Assembly (NCBI GenBank): GCA_016271365.2
Contig: CM028129.1
Location: 458,442,501-458,506,500, forward strand
DNA: 64,000 bases
Direction: 5' to 3'
From: Neoceratodus forsteri
Taxonomy: Eukaryota; Chordata; Ceratodontiformes; Ceratodontidae
The notes under the pieces: model-generated
Told to the model about the DNA's origin: nothing
Database searches by the model: none
What the model saw: the letters and a program-made list of their open reading frames with translations, nothing else
Position numbers and translations under genes: made by a program
Shown: piece after piece, positions 55,373-64,000 of the stretch
How the letters are laid out: every line of letters begins with the position of its first letter
Position numbering within the stretch: position 1 is the stretch's first letter

Positions 55373-55447
55373 TGAATATCATGCTTTTTACGCATGGGCG
55401 CAGTGGACTTGCGCTTGCTTCTGCTGTTGCGCACTTTTTGGGTGCAG

Positions 55448-55463
55448 TTTGAATATCTGGGCC
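55448..55463 (-). repeat. Harbinger right terminal inverted repeat
   Basis: TTTGAATATCTGGGCC, the exact reverse complement of the left end, followed by CCT. Confidence 0.93.
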
Positions 55464-55610
55464 CCTTTGTTTTTATTTCCTGCCTTACTCCTTTTAGCTG
55501 ATCTTCAAAAGTACTAAATAACTAGATCGATTTCTTTCCTGTTAAATTTCCTTCCAGATATATTATTGATTTATGATATATCCCATCAGAACCTATATCT
55601 GTATCTACTT

Positions 55611-56891
55611 CTATAGAATTCTCATTGTTTTCCATAGTAATTTTCTCTTCTGCTGGTTTTGGATCTGCACAATCCAAGATCGTTTTATCAGAGAATTTCC
55701 ATTCTTTTTGTTCATTGATTGATTTATATGGACTGCCATTCTGTTACTAGTTCTGTCATTTTTATTTTTCCTTTTATTTTTATTAGCTCTTTTCTGTTTT
55801 TTTTTGTGTTTTTTTTGAATCGGGGTATCAGGAATTTCAAACAGTGAAAATTCTGGTCTAATTTGATTGGAATCTTCCTGGATGATTGATGGAGAACTTT
55901 CCACAGGTACTGTTTTTGGTTTTTTTTAGTTTTTTTAGTATGTCATTAAGCCTGAAACCAATAAGTGCAATATTCTTTTTAAGGTCTCCATTTCATTTTT
56001 AATGCCCACCAACTGATCTAAAATCATCAGGCAGGCTGCATAAGGGTTTATTATAAAGTCTTTTCAATCTTCACTCAGAGCAAAAGGATCTTCTTATTTC
56101 TTCCAATATTTGATTATTAGTTTTATATGATTTGTTTAATTTCTTCAGTCCCCAATATTGTTGTCTGTAGTTTTTCTCTCACCTTATTTAATTCTGTCTG
56201 GTTAAATGTTACCTCCTGTACTCTCTTTATTACAGATTGAGTAAGTAGTTCTAGGGAAAATGTCAGAGATCTGGAACATGGAGGTATCGGGGAAGAGTGG
56301 GGGACATAGAGCAGTCAACTGCCTTGTTATAAGTCCTTGGTTGTACAGCCTCATTCTCCAGTTCAAATTCAAAGGCAGTCAATTGACTTACCATACTATC
56401 TGAACTTACATCTCCTTTTAGCTCCTTAATATTATTTACTGGGCTGGAGGCAAAAATTTTAGGTGTTGAAGAGAGCTGTGAACAGCCAATAATGTCTGCA
56501 CTCCGTGACAAGTTATTGTTAATTGTGCTGTTAGACAATATATTCAACTGACCTGCAGGTTCCACTTCCTTCATCTGTACAAAATGTTCCTCTGTTTTAG
56601 TTTGTATGTACTGCTTTGTGGGTAATTGAACCTAATTTTGCATTTTCATTTTTTCCCTTTTACTTGTTTTATATTATTCTGCTTTGTTTTTATCCTAGAT
56701 ATTTTCATAGCTTTACTCCTAGCTGTCTTCTTCCTCTGATTTAGTCTATGCTCTTGAAGAGATATGTGCTTCTGCCTGAGTTCAATAACATCATCTGTGT
56801 CTGCATTTACATTTTCCAGCTCTCTGCATTCCTCATTTGTTGCTAAAATTATCACTTCATTTTCTGTAACTTGTTTTCTTGTCAACACCAT
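55611..56891 (-). pseudogene. Unidentified retroelement ORFs, upstream part
   Basis: The minus strand carries, in order, MVLTRKQVTENEVIILATNE with ELRQKHISLQEHRLNQRKKT (56891-56646), a Ser/Asn-rich frame with NNLSRSADIIGCSQLSSTPK (56574-56263), and a very Lys-rich frame with KKHKKKQKRANKNKRKNKND (55904-55611). It reads like one basic, RNA-binding ORF1-type protein broken by frameshifts. The Harbinger (47366-55463) separates it from the downstream piece at 47296-46904. The family is not recognised. Confidence 0.45.
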
Positions 56892-58205
56892 TTTATAATG
56901 CCAAACATAGGCAGCTATCTGGGAAAACTCAAAGTTTAACCTAATAAAACTGCTTTCCAGGAGGACCCACTATATTATTTAAACATTGATTTTAAAAGTA
57001 CCTTATTTCTCCCTTAAATAGAATACTCAATAGGAAAAAAGAAGAAGAAAAAATAGAAAATAAACCATTAAACTATCTACTAATTAAGAATGTCAGGTAT
57101 TAGCCACATTCAAAGTATATTTTATGTCTAAAAGTCCATATTACTTCATACAACTCTCAGTGGTAGAAGCCAGTTCAAAGTACATAATACAACAGAAGAC
57201 AGTTCAAAATCACAGACTAGTTCTTACAATAGTCCTCAGGTAGAAGACAACATCTTCCAAAACTCAGGCCAGCTCTCAATCAGGTTGTTTTTGCACCAGT
57301 AACCTCCACAGCCACTCAAGGGGGCATGGGAACTGCTTCAATTCTTCCAGGGAAAAGACCAGACTTGGCAAAGGTTTTCCTTGACTGCTGACAATGTCCT
57401 CCAGATATCAGTCAGCTGTCCATATAGTGTAAAAACTAATTGGGAAAAATAAAAATATATATAAGTATTAAGGCCTAAGGATCCTATACTATATAACAAT
57501 TTCAGGTCCTTTTACAGTTCCCTTACACAAATTCTTCTTAAAAAATAAAGTATCACATAGACCTTTCTAAATATTTAGCAATTAAATAAATTCCCACCAT
57601 GTCCAGTATAAAAATATTAAAAAATAAATTCTGGAGGGTTGGGTGCCGTATGTGAAAAGACTTATTCTGAGGTTTCCATACTAGAGATTTAAATATCATC
57701 GCTTTAAATTTCCAAGCAGTAGCAGAAAAATTAGGGCTACTTTCTATGCATTTCTAGCAGCTCCCTTTCAGTAGTGAAAAGATGGCATATCTATCCACTA
57801 GACACTATGCATGCACTTTACGGTCTGTATCACATGACCTCTGTATGCCAATCAAAAACAAGTTGGCACGATTTTCAAAACTTTTATAAAACTCTTGTCT
57901 ACATAAGAAATAAATATAAAAAAAATCAGTTACATAAAAAATGATAGCATTTGCTTCTGGGTACTTAATAACCACTGCAATATACCACAGTATAAAAGGC
58001 ACATAAATATCCCTAAGCAAATGGCTTGCCAGAGTCAAAGCCTCAACTGCAGCTTCTAGGACAGCACAACAAAGTAATTGCTGCCCAAATTAGCAAGCAC
58101 AAGCCCACTAAAAGCACACCAAACATCACAATGGTGTCAATCCTTTGAAACCTGAATTGACACCAGATTTAAAAAGTTTGCCTCTCCAAGAAAGGTAGGA
58201 AATAG
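56892..58205. other. AT-rich sequence, possible 5' leader of the split element
   Basis: No domain-bearing frame. Direct repeats of CAGTTCAAA-type text near 57170-57210. Frame 57805-58038 on the minus strand is not recognised. Confidence 0.35.
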
Positions 58206-58233
58206 TAATGCTAGTGAATCGCTTCCTCCTCTG

Positions 58234-58569
58234 TTAACCTGGAGTCTCTTTTTCCTCTAGCTTCCTCTGACTTTGGCCTTCCACCTTCAGCTTCTGGCTA
58301 CCAGAACCATGGTGACCTGGTTGTTGGTTCTGATCAGTGCTGCTTGTCCTGCAATCTTCAGGGTGAAGAATAACAGTGGCCTGTGCACCACTCTCATCTC
58401 CAGCACACTGATGGACAAATGAACCTCTGATGGGGACCATCTGCCCTGGGTGACATGCCAGCCTAATATGGCCCCTCATCCTAGAAGACTTGCATCTGTT
58501 GTGATTGTTGCCATTCTCTCTGTGGACACTGACATGCCCCTCACCAGGTTTTGTCTGTTCGACCACCAC
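58234..58569 (-). pseudogene. DIRS RNase H-like region
   Basis: Broken minus-strand frames give MATITTDASLLG, a catalytic-Asp phrase of RNase H, then GWHVTQGRWSPSEVHLSISV with LEMRVVHRPLLFFTLKIAGQ. The next phrase, ALIRTNNQVTMVLV, corresponds to the usual TDNQVTM, with the catalytic Asp now Asn. It degrades the RNA strand in an intact element. A frame shift at about 58470 separates these blocks. Confidence 0.7.
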
Positions 58570-58832
58570 CTGAGACTGCGCAGAACTTCAGCACCTGGGT
58601 GAATTCAGAACTTGAAACTCCAAGTCAACTGGTCCCATGCAGCCAGTATATATCTCTGGAGTGAGTGTTTGTGCAGCTGTGCTCACAGCACCATGGCTAT
58701 CATTGATGCCATGAGCCCTAGCAGCTGCAGGTAAGTGTGCACTGCCTGTTGGGATACTTCTGTAGTGACCCAAAAAGCTGAACTATGTTGCTGACTTTCT
58801 CTTCTGTTGGGATTACTAGGCCCAAATCTGTG

Positions 58833-59357
58833 TCAATTGTCACACCCAGGTGCATTATGTGTTGGGCAGGGGTTAACTGGCTCTCCTCCAAGTTTATGAC
58901 TCAGTTGTGCTGTTGTAGGCAATGGATAACCAATTCTGTGTCCTTCTGTGCTTGAGCTGGGGATGGTGCTCATATGAGCCAATTGTCCAGATGAGAAATG
59001 ACATGAACTCCTGCTTTGTGGAGGGTTACAGCAATCACCACTAGAGTCTTTGTGAGTACCCTGGGGGCTGAGGTCAGTCAAAATGGAAGACGTGTATTGA
59101 AAATACTGGCCATTGACATTGAATCTGAGGAACCTTTGGTGGTTGGGACATATCAGAACATGGAGACAAGCATCCTTCAAGTCTATTGATGTGAGAAAAT
59201 CACTTTGTTGAATGGCCAGCAAGGTTGATTTGATTGTCTCCATCCTGAATTTCTTGCAGGTCACAAACTTGTTGAGGAATTTTAGGTCCAGCACAGGGCA
59301 GAAACAACTTGTCTTCTTGGGGACCATGAAGAACAAAGAGCAGACTCCTTGTCCCAT
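58833..59357 (-). pseudogene. DIRS-type reverse transcriptase
   Basis: 174 open codons show VCSLFFMVPKKTSCFCPVLD, LKFLNKFVTCKKFRMETIKS, LLAIQQSDFLTSIDLKDACL (motif A with the catalytic Asp) and HQRFLRFNVNGQYFQYTSSI. In a shifted frame SAPRVLTKTLVVIAVTLHKA and GVHVISHLDNWLI follow. The usual catalytic Leu-Asp-Asp is Leu-Asp-Asn here (58990-58982), which would abolish activity. The GxTSAPRVF order and YLDDWLI-type site are typical of DIRS. Confidence 0.85.
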
Positions 59358-59482
59358 TCCATCTACAGCACAGGTACAGTGGAGTGGTTCCTGGAGAGAC
59401 TGAGCAGAACTTGCTGGACAACCTCAGCTTTTCCGAGCTCCAGGGGCATCAGGGACATCATCAGTCTGTTTGGAATTATCTT

Positions 59483-60123
59483 CTATATGAGCTCTATTGT
59501 ATAGCCGTGGGACACAATTTCCCAGACCCACTTGTCTGTTTTGGTCTGGGCCCATTGTTCAGAAAACAGTTGGAGCCTGCCCCCCAACAGAGGGCTGTTC
59601 ACCTGGGCCCACCATGACTCATTGACTCTTACTGGTGGAACCCCTTTTGTTGCTGGTGAGGTTGGCCTTTCTGCCAGCATTGTTTCTGCCATAGTACTGG
59701 CCTGAATGAGATGAGAACTGGGGCTTTGAGGCCCTGCCTTGAGGCAATTGATTTCTGGATGACTTTGCCTGGCCTCATGAGTTCTTGAACTTGGGGTGAA
59801 AGGGCTGTGCTGAGGGAGGTAAAGGTCTTTCTTTTCCTGCTATCTGTTTGGCACTCCCTAGTCTCTGAGGAAAGACGTGAGTGAATCCTCGAGTAGGTGG
59901 CCCCTTTAAATGGGAGCTTGAATAGCGTGATCTTTGACTCCCAATCCCCATGCCATAGCTTTACCATAGGGCTCTTTGGGCCAAACTGGTGATGTCTGTG
60001 GCCCCGGTGCCAAACTTGATGGTGTCTGATGATGCATCTGCTATGTAGTGTGTGGCCTACAAGGCAGTCAGTGCTCCTGGAGAGTGGAGAGGAGTCAGAA
60101 ATGGCATCTATGGTGGACTCCAT
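59483..60123 (-). pseudogene. DIRS gag-like region and reverse transcriptase N-terminus
   Basis: Minus strand. The frame at 59692-59483 reads ESWWAQVNSPLLGGRLQLFS and EQWAQTKTDKWVWEIVSHGY, a block that precedes DIRS reverse transcriptases. Upstream (60123-59629) the frame is a Ser/His/Arg-rich shadow or decayed gag, with a plausible gag frame switching between frames. Exact limits are not clear. Confidence 0.6.
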
Positions 60124-60382
60124 CTATCTCAGCATGGCTTTGCTGGCATACCACATGACTGTGTCCACTGTGAGGACCATCAACTTGACCTCATGAAGCC
60201 TTTTCAGGTACTCCTCTACCTTCTTCTCCATGGGGTCCTATAATGCTTCTATACTCTCCACCAGGATGACTGTATGCCTTGCAAGGGCTAAAACTGTGGT
60301 ATCCATCTTAGGGGTCACTGATCAGGCCATCCTATGAGTAGAGATGCAGCAAATTTTTAATCTGCTGGTGAAGTGACCACAA

Positions 60383-60426
60383 AGTGGTCACTTTGCGTTG
60401 GCAGAGCACAACGCAAAGTGGGCACT
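60383..60426. repeat. 18-bp hairpin
   Basis: AGTGGTCACTTTGCGTTG (60383-60400), the loop GCAGAGCA, then CAACGCAAAGTGGGCACT (60409-60426), which is inverted with one mismatch. A second small palindrome, AAGTGACCACAAAGTGGTCACTT, abuts it (stem 10, loop AAA). Perhaps it is the centre of an eroded foldback element. Confidence 0.6.
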
Positions 60427-61083
60427 GCTCACTTCGCATTATCATTATTACTTCACATTGTCATTATGCCTTAACGTAAAGTAAGGTAAAGTGACAAGTA
60501 AATAGGCAGCCCCCCACACATCACATGGCAATCCTCAGGTCGTGAGGGCAGCGTGGAAGCCCTCCCAGGATCCGGAGTACAGACCAACCCCCCCATGGCA
60601 ATTCACTGACAGCACTAAGGTACAGCTCATGGTGCTGCTGCTACTACGCAGTCTGAACAAGCTAGAGCCCCGCTGACACTGCGCGTCAGCTCCCTACCAC
60701 CCCCACCACCATCCTTGGCAGTCACTCCCTTATATACCTGAAGTCACATGCCAGTTTTAACCAATCAGCCTACTTTCCCATCTGCAGGTTATACCAGCCA
60801 TCCACTAGAGGCCACCACACCAAGGTTTTGCAATTTACTTTCCAGACCCTTGCTCTTTTAGCCTCTCCATTATGCCTCAACTTTACTTATTAATTTTCTT
60901 TATCATCACCCCCTGGGTGTCCCTCCCTCCCTCCATCAATTTACCCTCCACTCCCAGCCCACATCACATCTTGTGACATGCTGCTAACAAATATTCCTAC
61001 TTCCACTATCTCAGCTGAATCGCACCATGCTCATCCCTACCTTACTATCTCCACCTGCCCTGGGCTAATCCCACCTACTTTCT
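60427..61083. other. C-rich leader of Rex1-type LINE copy C, boundary unclear
   Basis: Plus-strand sequence rich in CCTCC, CACC and CCAC from about 60800, like the leader of copy A. No clear 5' start. The first part (60427-60800) shows nothing recognisable. Confidence 0.35.
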
Positions 61084-61193
61084 GAATCAGCCTCCTAGTC
61101 CTTCTACCAGAAACCTGGAGACCAAAAGCTGACAGAACCGCACATCATACCACCACCAGAAAACTTCAGTGGAAAGCCCATCACACCAAACTA

Positions 61194-61937
61194 ATGGTCA
61201 CCCTGCTACTTCTCCTTGCAGGGGATATGGAACTTAACCCAGGACCAACCCACCCCCATGCCCAAAACCCTTCTGTCCCACTCCAAATCCCCTCGGGCCT
61301 CAAACTAATACACATAAATATATGCAGTGTCTTGCATAAAATAACCTTGCTACAAGACCTCGCCGTGTCTCTCATCCTAGACATTCTGATTATCTCTGAA
61401 ACCTGGCTAAAATTACTTAACACCGGCGCAGAATTTGCCATACCCGGCTACACACTTCTCTGCCATGATTGGGCCAGCAGAAAAGGAGGCAGCATAGCCA
61501 TGTACATTGCTTCCTCCATCAAATTCACCATGGTTGCCCTATCCCTGCCAACGGACTCCATAAATGCCTTAATGGTAGAATTCTCCATCCCCCACTCAAT
61601 CCCAATCTACATAGCAGGCACATACTGTGCTCCAGGCACCACCTCACCTTACATATTGGACTACCTAGGCCACATAAACTCCCTGGTAGCAGGTGGTGAG
61701 ATCCACATATTAGGGGATTTTAACCAGAACTGGCTTGCTGAGTCCCTTTCCAAATTTCGTGACAAGGTAACAGCCCTAATCCAAACACAACAAATCACTG
61801 AACCTACTCGGGCAAACCACAAAACACAGAACCATACTCTGCTAGATTGGTCCCTCACCTCTCACCCTCACAGGATTATAGCCTCTGGATTCCTTCTGGA
61901 TGCCCTTAGTGTCCACCACGGGATCTACACCATGTGA
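61194..61937 (+). CDS. LINE copy C 2A-like leader and endonuclease, 247 codons
   Basis: After the hydrophobic run and GDMELNPGP (61221-61247) comes the endonuclease fold: LKLIHINICSV (Asn), DILIISETWLK (catalytic Glu), KGGSIAMYIASSIKF, IPIYIAGTYCAPG, EIHILGDFNQNWLA (GDFN), QQITEPTRANHK and LDWSLTSHPH, ending ALSVHHGIYTM where the catalytic SDH has become SVH. The frame is open about 110 bases upstream of the Met (61084), so translation may start further upstream and the 2A would separate a short leader from the enzyme. Loss of the SDH Asp argues that this copy no longer nicks DNA. Confidence 0.86.
   Translation: MVTLLLLLAGDMELNPGPTHPHAQNPSVPLQIPSGLKLIHINICSVLHKITLLQDLAVSLILDILIISETWLKLLNTGAEFAIPGYTLLCHDWASRKGGSIAMYIASSIKFTMVALSLPTDSINALMVEFSIPHSIPIYIAGTYCAPGTTSPYILDYLGHINSLVAGGEIHILGDFNQNWLAESLSKFRDKVTALIQTQQITEPTRANHKTQNHTLLDWSLTSHPHRIIASGFLLDALSVHHGIYTM
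61221..61247 (+). other. 2A-like motif in LINE copy C
   Basis: GDMELNPGP preceded by LLLLLA. The common pattern is D-(V/I)-E-x-N-P-G-P; here the second position is Met. The Asp, Glu, Asn, Pro, Gly and Pro residues are all present. Of the three copies, this is the one most likely to work. Confidence 0.8.
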
Positions 61938-62559
61938 AAATTTCACAAACCCAAAGCTCCCCCTCCCAGAATCCTATTTTCAAGATCCTACAAATCCCTG
62001 GACCTCCCCTCATTATTAAATGAGTTGGGCAACTATGATTGGTCATGCATCAGTCATTTTGCCTCAACAGATGAGGCACTGTCGTTCTTTAAGTCCAATT
62101 TCATCACCATCTGGGACCTCACCCCCTCAGACAGTCCAGAGTCCGAGGTGCTCATCTACCATGGATCACTCCCGATGTCCTAGCCCACCTCCGAATCCGA
62201 AACAAGGCCTGGAAAACCTATAAGACCTCAAAATCCCAGGCTGACCTCCAGACCTACAGAGCACTCAGCAATTCTAGTACTAAAATAATCTGCCAAGCAA
62301 AGGCCAACTATTTCTCATGCGCATTCAATTCCTCCTCCCATCTCCTGTCTCATTTCTGGAAGGTGGTCAAATCGCTTCTATGCCTGCCATCACATCCATC
62401 AATCCCGTCCCTGCAGGTTGGTGGTCACACCATCACTGACCCCTCAGAAGTTGCCACCTTGTTCAACACTGTCTTGACTACCAGCCATGCTACTCCCAGG
62501 GCCACCCCACACCAGGCTCAGCATGCCCCCCACTGACACCGCATCTTGTGGCGCTGCAA

Positions 62560-63443
62560 CTCAGGGTTTCTCCTTCCTGCAAGTCACCCCTGATGAGTTA
62601 TACAATGCACTGGTTGCCCTTAACCCTGAAAAGGGAAAATGTCCCATGGGGTTGGACTCCAAAATGCTCCACCTGTCAGCCCCTGCCATAGTTCAACCCC
62701 TAGCCGTGCTATTTAACTTATTATTCATCCTAGCAGAAGTCCCCACTGAGTGAAAACATGCCACCATAATCCCACTTCCAAAGGGGGGTGATGCCTCAAA
62801 CCCAAGCAACTACCGGACCATCTCCCTCCTACCGACCCTTGCCAAGATACAAGAACGCCTGGTTCTCTTTTGCCTATCCACCTATCTGGACTCCACTTCC
62901 TTCTTTTCCCCCTACCAGTCTAGCTTTAGGAAATCCCACTCCACTACCACCTCCCTTCTTAGGATTACTGACTCCATCCTCTCAGGGATGGATGCTGGCC
63001 ACATTACTGCCGCCATCTTTATTGACCTTGCAAAGATTTTTGATATGGTGACTCACTCTCTTCTCCTGACAAAACTTGCTAAGGCTGGCCTATCTGGCTG
63101 GGCCACATCTTGGTTCCACTCCTACCTCACTGGTAGATCCCAAGCTGTCTGTATCAGAGCGTCCATGTTGGACCCCCTCCCAATCACGTCAGGAGTGCCT
63201 CAAGGATCTGTCCTAGGCCACCTCATATTCTCAGTCTTTCTAAATGATTTGCCATCCACCTGCACACACTCCGCCATCCATATGTATGCAGACGACACGA
63301 TGCTATACGCATCCGGCCCCTCACCCTCTGAAGTTGCGTCCAGACTTCATCACAACTTCATCACAGTCCAGCACTGGCTCCACTCAACTAACCTCCTCCT
63401 AAATGCTAGCAAAACAGTCTCCTTAACCTTTGGGATGAGGTAG
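62560..63443 (+). pseudogene. LINE copy C reverse transcriptase
   Basis: First block (62487-62753): LYNALVALNPEKGKCPMGLD, then APAIVQPLAVLFNLLF. After frame shifts: ATIIPLPKGGDASNPSNYRT and ISLLPTLAKIQERLV. The main frame (62988-63443) holds AAIFIDLAKIFDMVTHSLLL (motif A, first Asp; the usual KAFD is KIFD), ITSGVPQGSVLGHLIFSVFL, MYADDTMLYASG (catalytic pair at 63291-63296), VQHWLHSTNLLLNASKTV and SLTFGMR, then a stop. All catalytic Asp residues are kept. Confidence 0.88.
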
Positions 63444-64000
63444 AAAATTTCTAGGCTCCCTTCACCATTAGTTTTTCACATCCTGGAAGGGTCCCCACTG
63501 GAGTCCTGCACCACTTTCAGATACCTCAGTGTCTGACTTGACCAGCACCTCAACTTTTCCACACATATTGACTCCTTACTTAAGAAGCTGCACCCAAGGC
63601 TTGGTGCACTTTACCGCAATCGTGACAACATACCCCTTCCAGCCAGGAAAGTCATTATAAATAAAATGATCCTCCCAGTCCTCGACTATGGCGACATAGT
63701 CTACAGTGCTGTCCCGAAGACCACATAAGCTAGGCTGGACCCTCTCTTCCACTTTTTTTGCCACTTTGCCCTAAACAGCCTCTACTCCACACACCACTGT
63801 GCCCTATATCAAGCAATGAACCTCACCTCATTTAACTATCACAGGCTAACTCACTGCACAAAAATTACGGCCAAGCATTGGTCTCAGCGGCTCCCTTCCT
63901 ACCTCTCCAACATCTTAACAAACCCTAGCGCACAATCATACACACTCAGAAACTCAGACTCCAGGTCCCTAGCTGTCCCATACTAATCTACCTCCACTGG
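63444..64000 (+). pseudogene. LINE copy C C-terminal region, partial
   Basis: Broken frames read FHILEGSPLESCTTFRYLSV, TFSTHIDSLLKKLHPRLGAL with YRNRDNIPLPARKVIINKMI, LPVLDYGDIVYSAVPKTT, then NLTSFNYHRLTHCTKITAKH and YLSNILTNPSAQSYTLRNSD. It corresponds to the thumb and tail of the LINE protein, including the RNA-binding end. The sequence continues beyond the window. Confidence 0.75.

Larger units (their letters stand above)
47366..55463. mobile_element. PIF/Harbinger DNA transposon, about 8.1 kb, three genes
   Basis: Terminal inverted repeats of 16 bp: GGCCCAGATATTCAAA at 47366-47381 and its exact reverse complement at 55448-55463. CCT lies directly outside both (47363-47365 and 55464-55466), the 3-bp target duplication of this superfamily. 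Inside are a DDE transposase (plus strand, 48092-49064), a Myb/SANT-type gene (minus strand, 51391-49798) and a second Myb/SANT-type gene (plus strand, 52165-53327). A 373-bp LINE end (55000-55372) interrupted it later. The element disrupted an older retroelement. All genes have lesions, so it is inactive. Confidence 0.92.
58234..60350 (-). mobile_element. DIRS-type retroelement fragment
   Basis: On the minus strand there are a gag/ORF-like region (60123-59483), a reverse transcriptase (59357-58830) and an RNase H-like region (58560-58240). The inverted order matches DIRS elements, which use a tyrosine recombinase instead of an integrase. No recombinase gene or terminal repeats are visible. 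It contains many frameshifts. Confidence 0.72.
61084..64000 (+). mobile_element. Rex1/Babar-type LINE copy C, cut by the window end
   Basis: Open protein frames read a 2A-like leader, then endonuclease (61194-61937), a linker with frameshifts, a reverse transcriptase (62560-63440) and the C-terminal tail (63560-64000), which ends in TLRNSDSRSLAVPY-like text. It is the least damaged of the three copies, but has at least four frameshifts and stops. The 3' tail lies outside the window. Confidence 0.82.

Overview
This window looks like intergenic DNA from a large, repeat-rich vertebrate genome. I found no convincing host gene, rRNA, tRNA, CRISPR array or bacterial-type operon. Almost everything I can name is a mobile element or a tandem repeat. 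CR1/L3-type LINEs, Rex1/Babar-type LINEs with 2A-like peptides, an L1/Tx1-type ORF1, a DIRS-type retroelement, MIR-like SINEs, hAT-type foldbacks and a large PIF/Harbinger transposon occur together. That mix fits an amphibian (a caecilian is my best guess); lungfish or a reptile is not excluded. Species is inference, not observation.

Layout. 1-6.3 kb: short non-autonomous DNA elements and tandem repeats, one of them (about 360-bp unit) split by a minus-strand CR1. 6.3-11 kb: AT-rich sequence, a MIR-like SINE and a 724-bp duplication. 11-20.7 kb: two Rex1-type LINEs lie tail to tail, and each is split by a minus-strand CR1. 24.4-31.1 kb: a foldback element, then a long plus-strand CR1 split by a hAT-like foldback. 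That foldback is itself split by a solo LTR in one arm and a SINE in the other. 31-43 kb: LINE and SINE fragments, microsatellites, a 1-kb TA-flanked inverted-repeat element and a 0.43-kb tandem repeat. 43-47.4 kb: L1-type ORF1 and gag-like remains. 47.4-55.5 kb: the Harbinger. 55.5-57 kb: the rest of the element it landed in. 58.2-60.4 kb: DIRS-type remains. 61-64 kb: a third Rex1-type LINE that runs off the end.

The most interesting object is the Harbinger at 47366-55463. It has 16-bp terminal inverted repeats and a 3-bp target duplication (CCT). It carries a DDE transposase gene on the plus strand with a recognisable GT-AG intron. It also carries two different Myb/SANT-type DNA-binding protein genes, one on each strand, whose introns are consistent in phase. 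The usual element of this superfamily carries one transposase and one Myb-like partner. A short motif shared with the termini (TGAATATC/GATATTCA) recurs near both ends and between the two divergent Myb-like genes, which hints at self-regulation. All of these genes now have frameshifts or stops, so this copy is dead.

A second theme is a 2A-like translational recoding peptide at the same place in all three Rex1-type LINEs, just upstream of the endonuclease domain.
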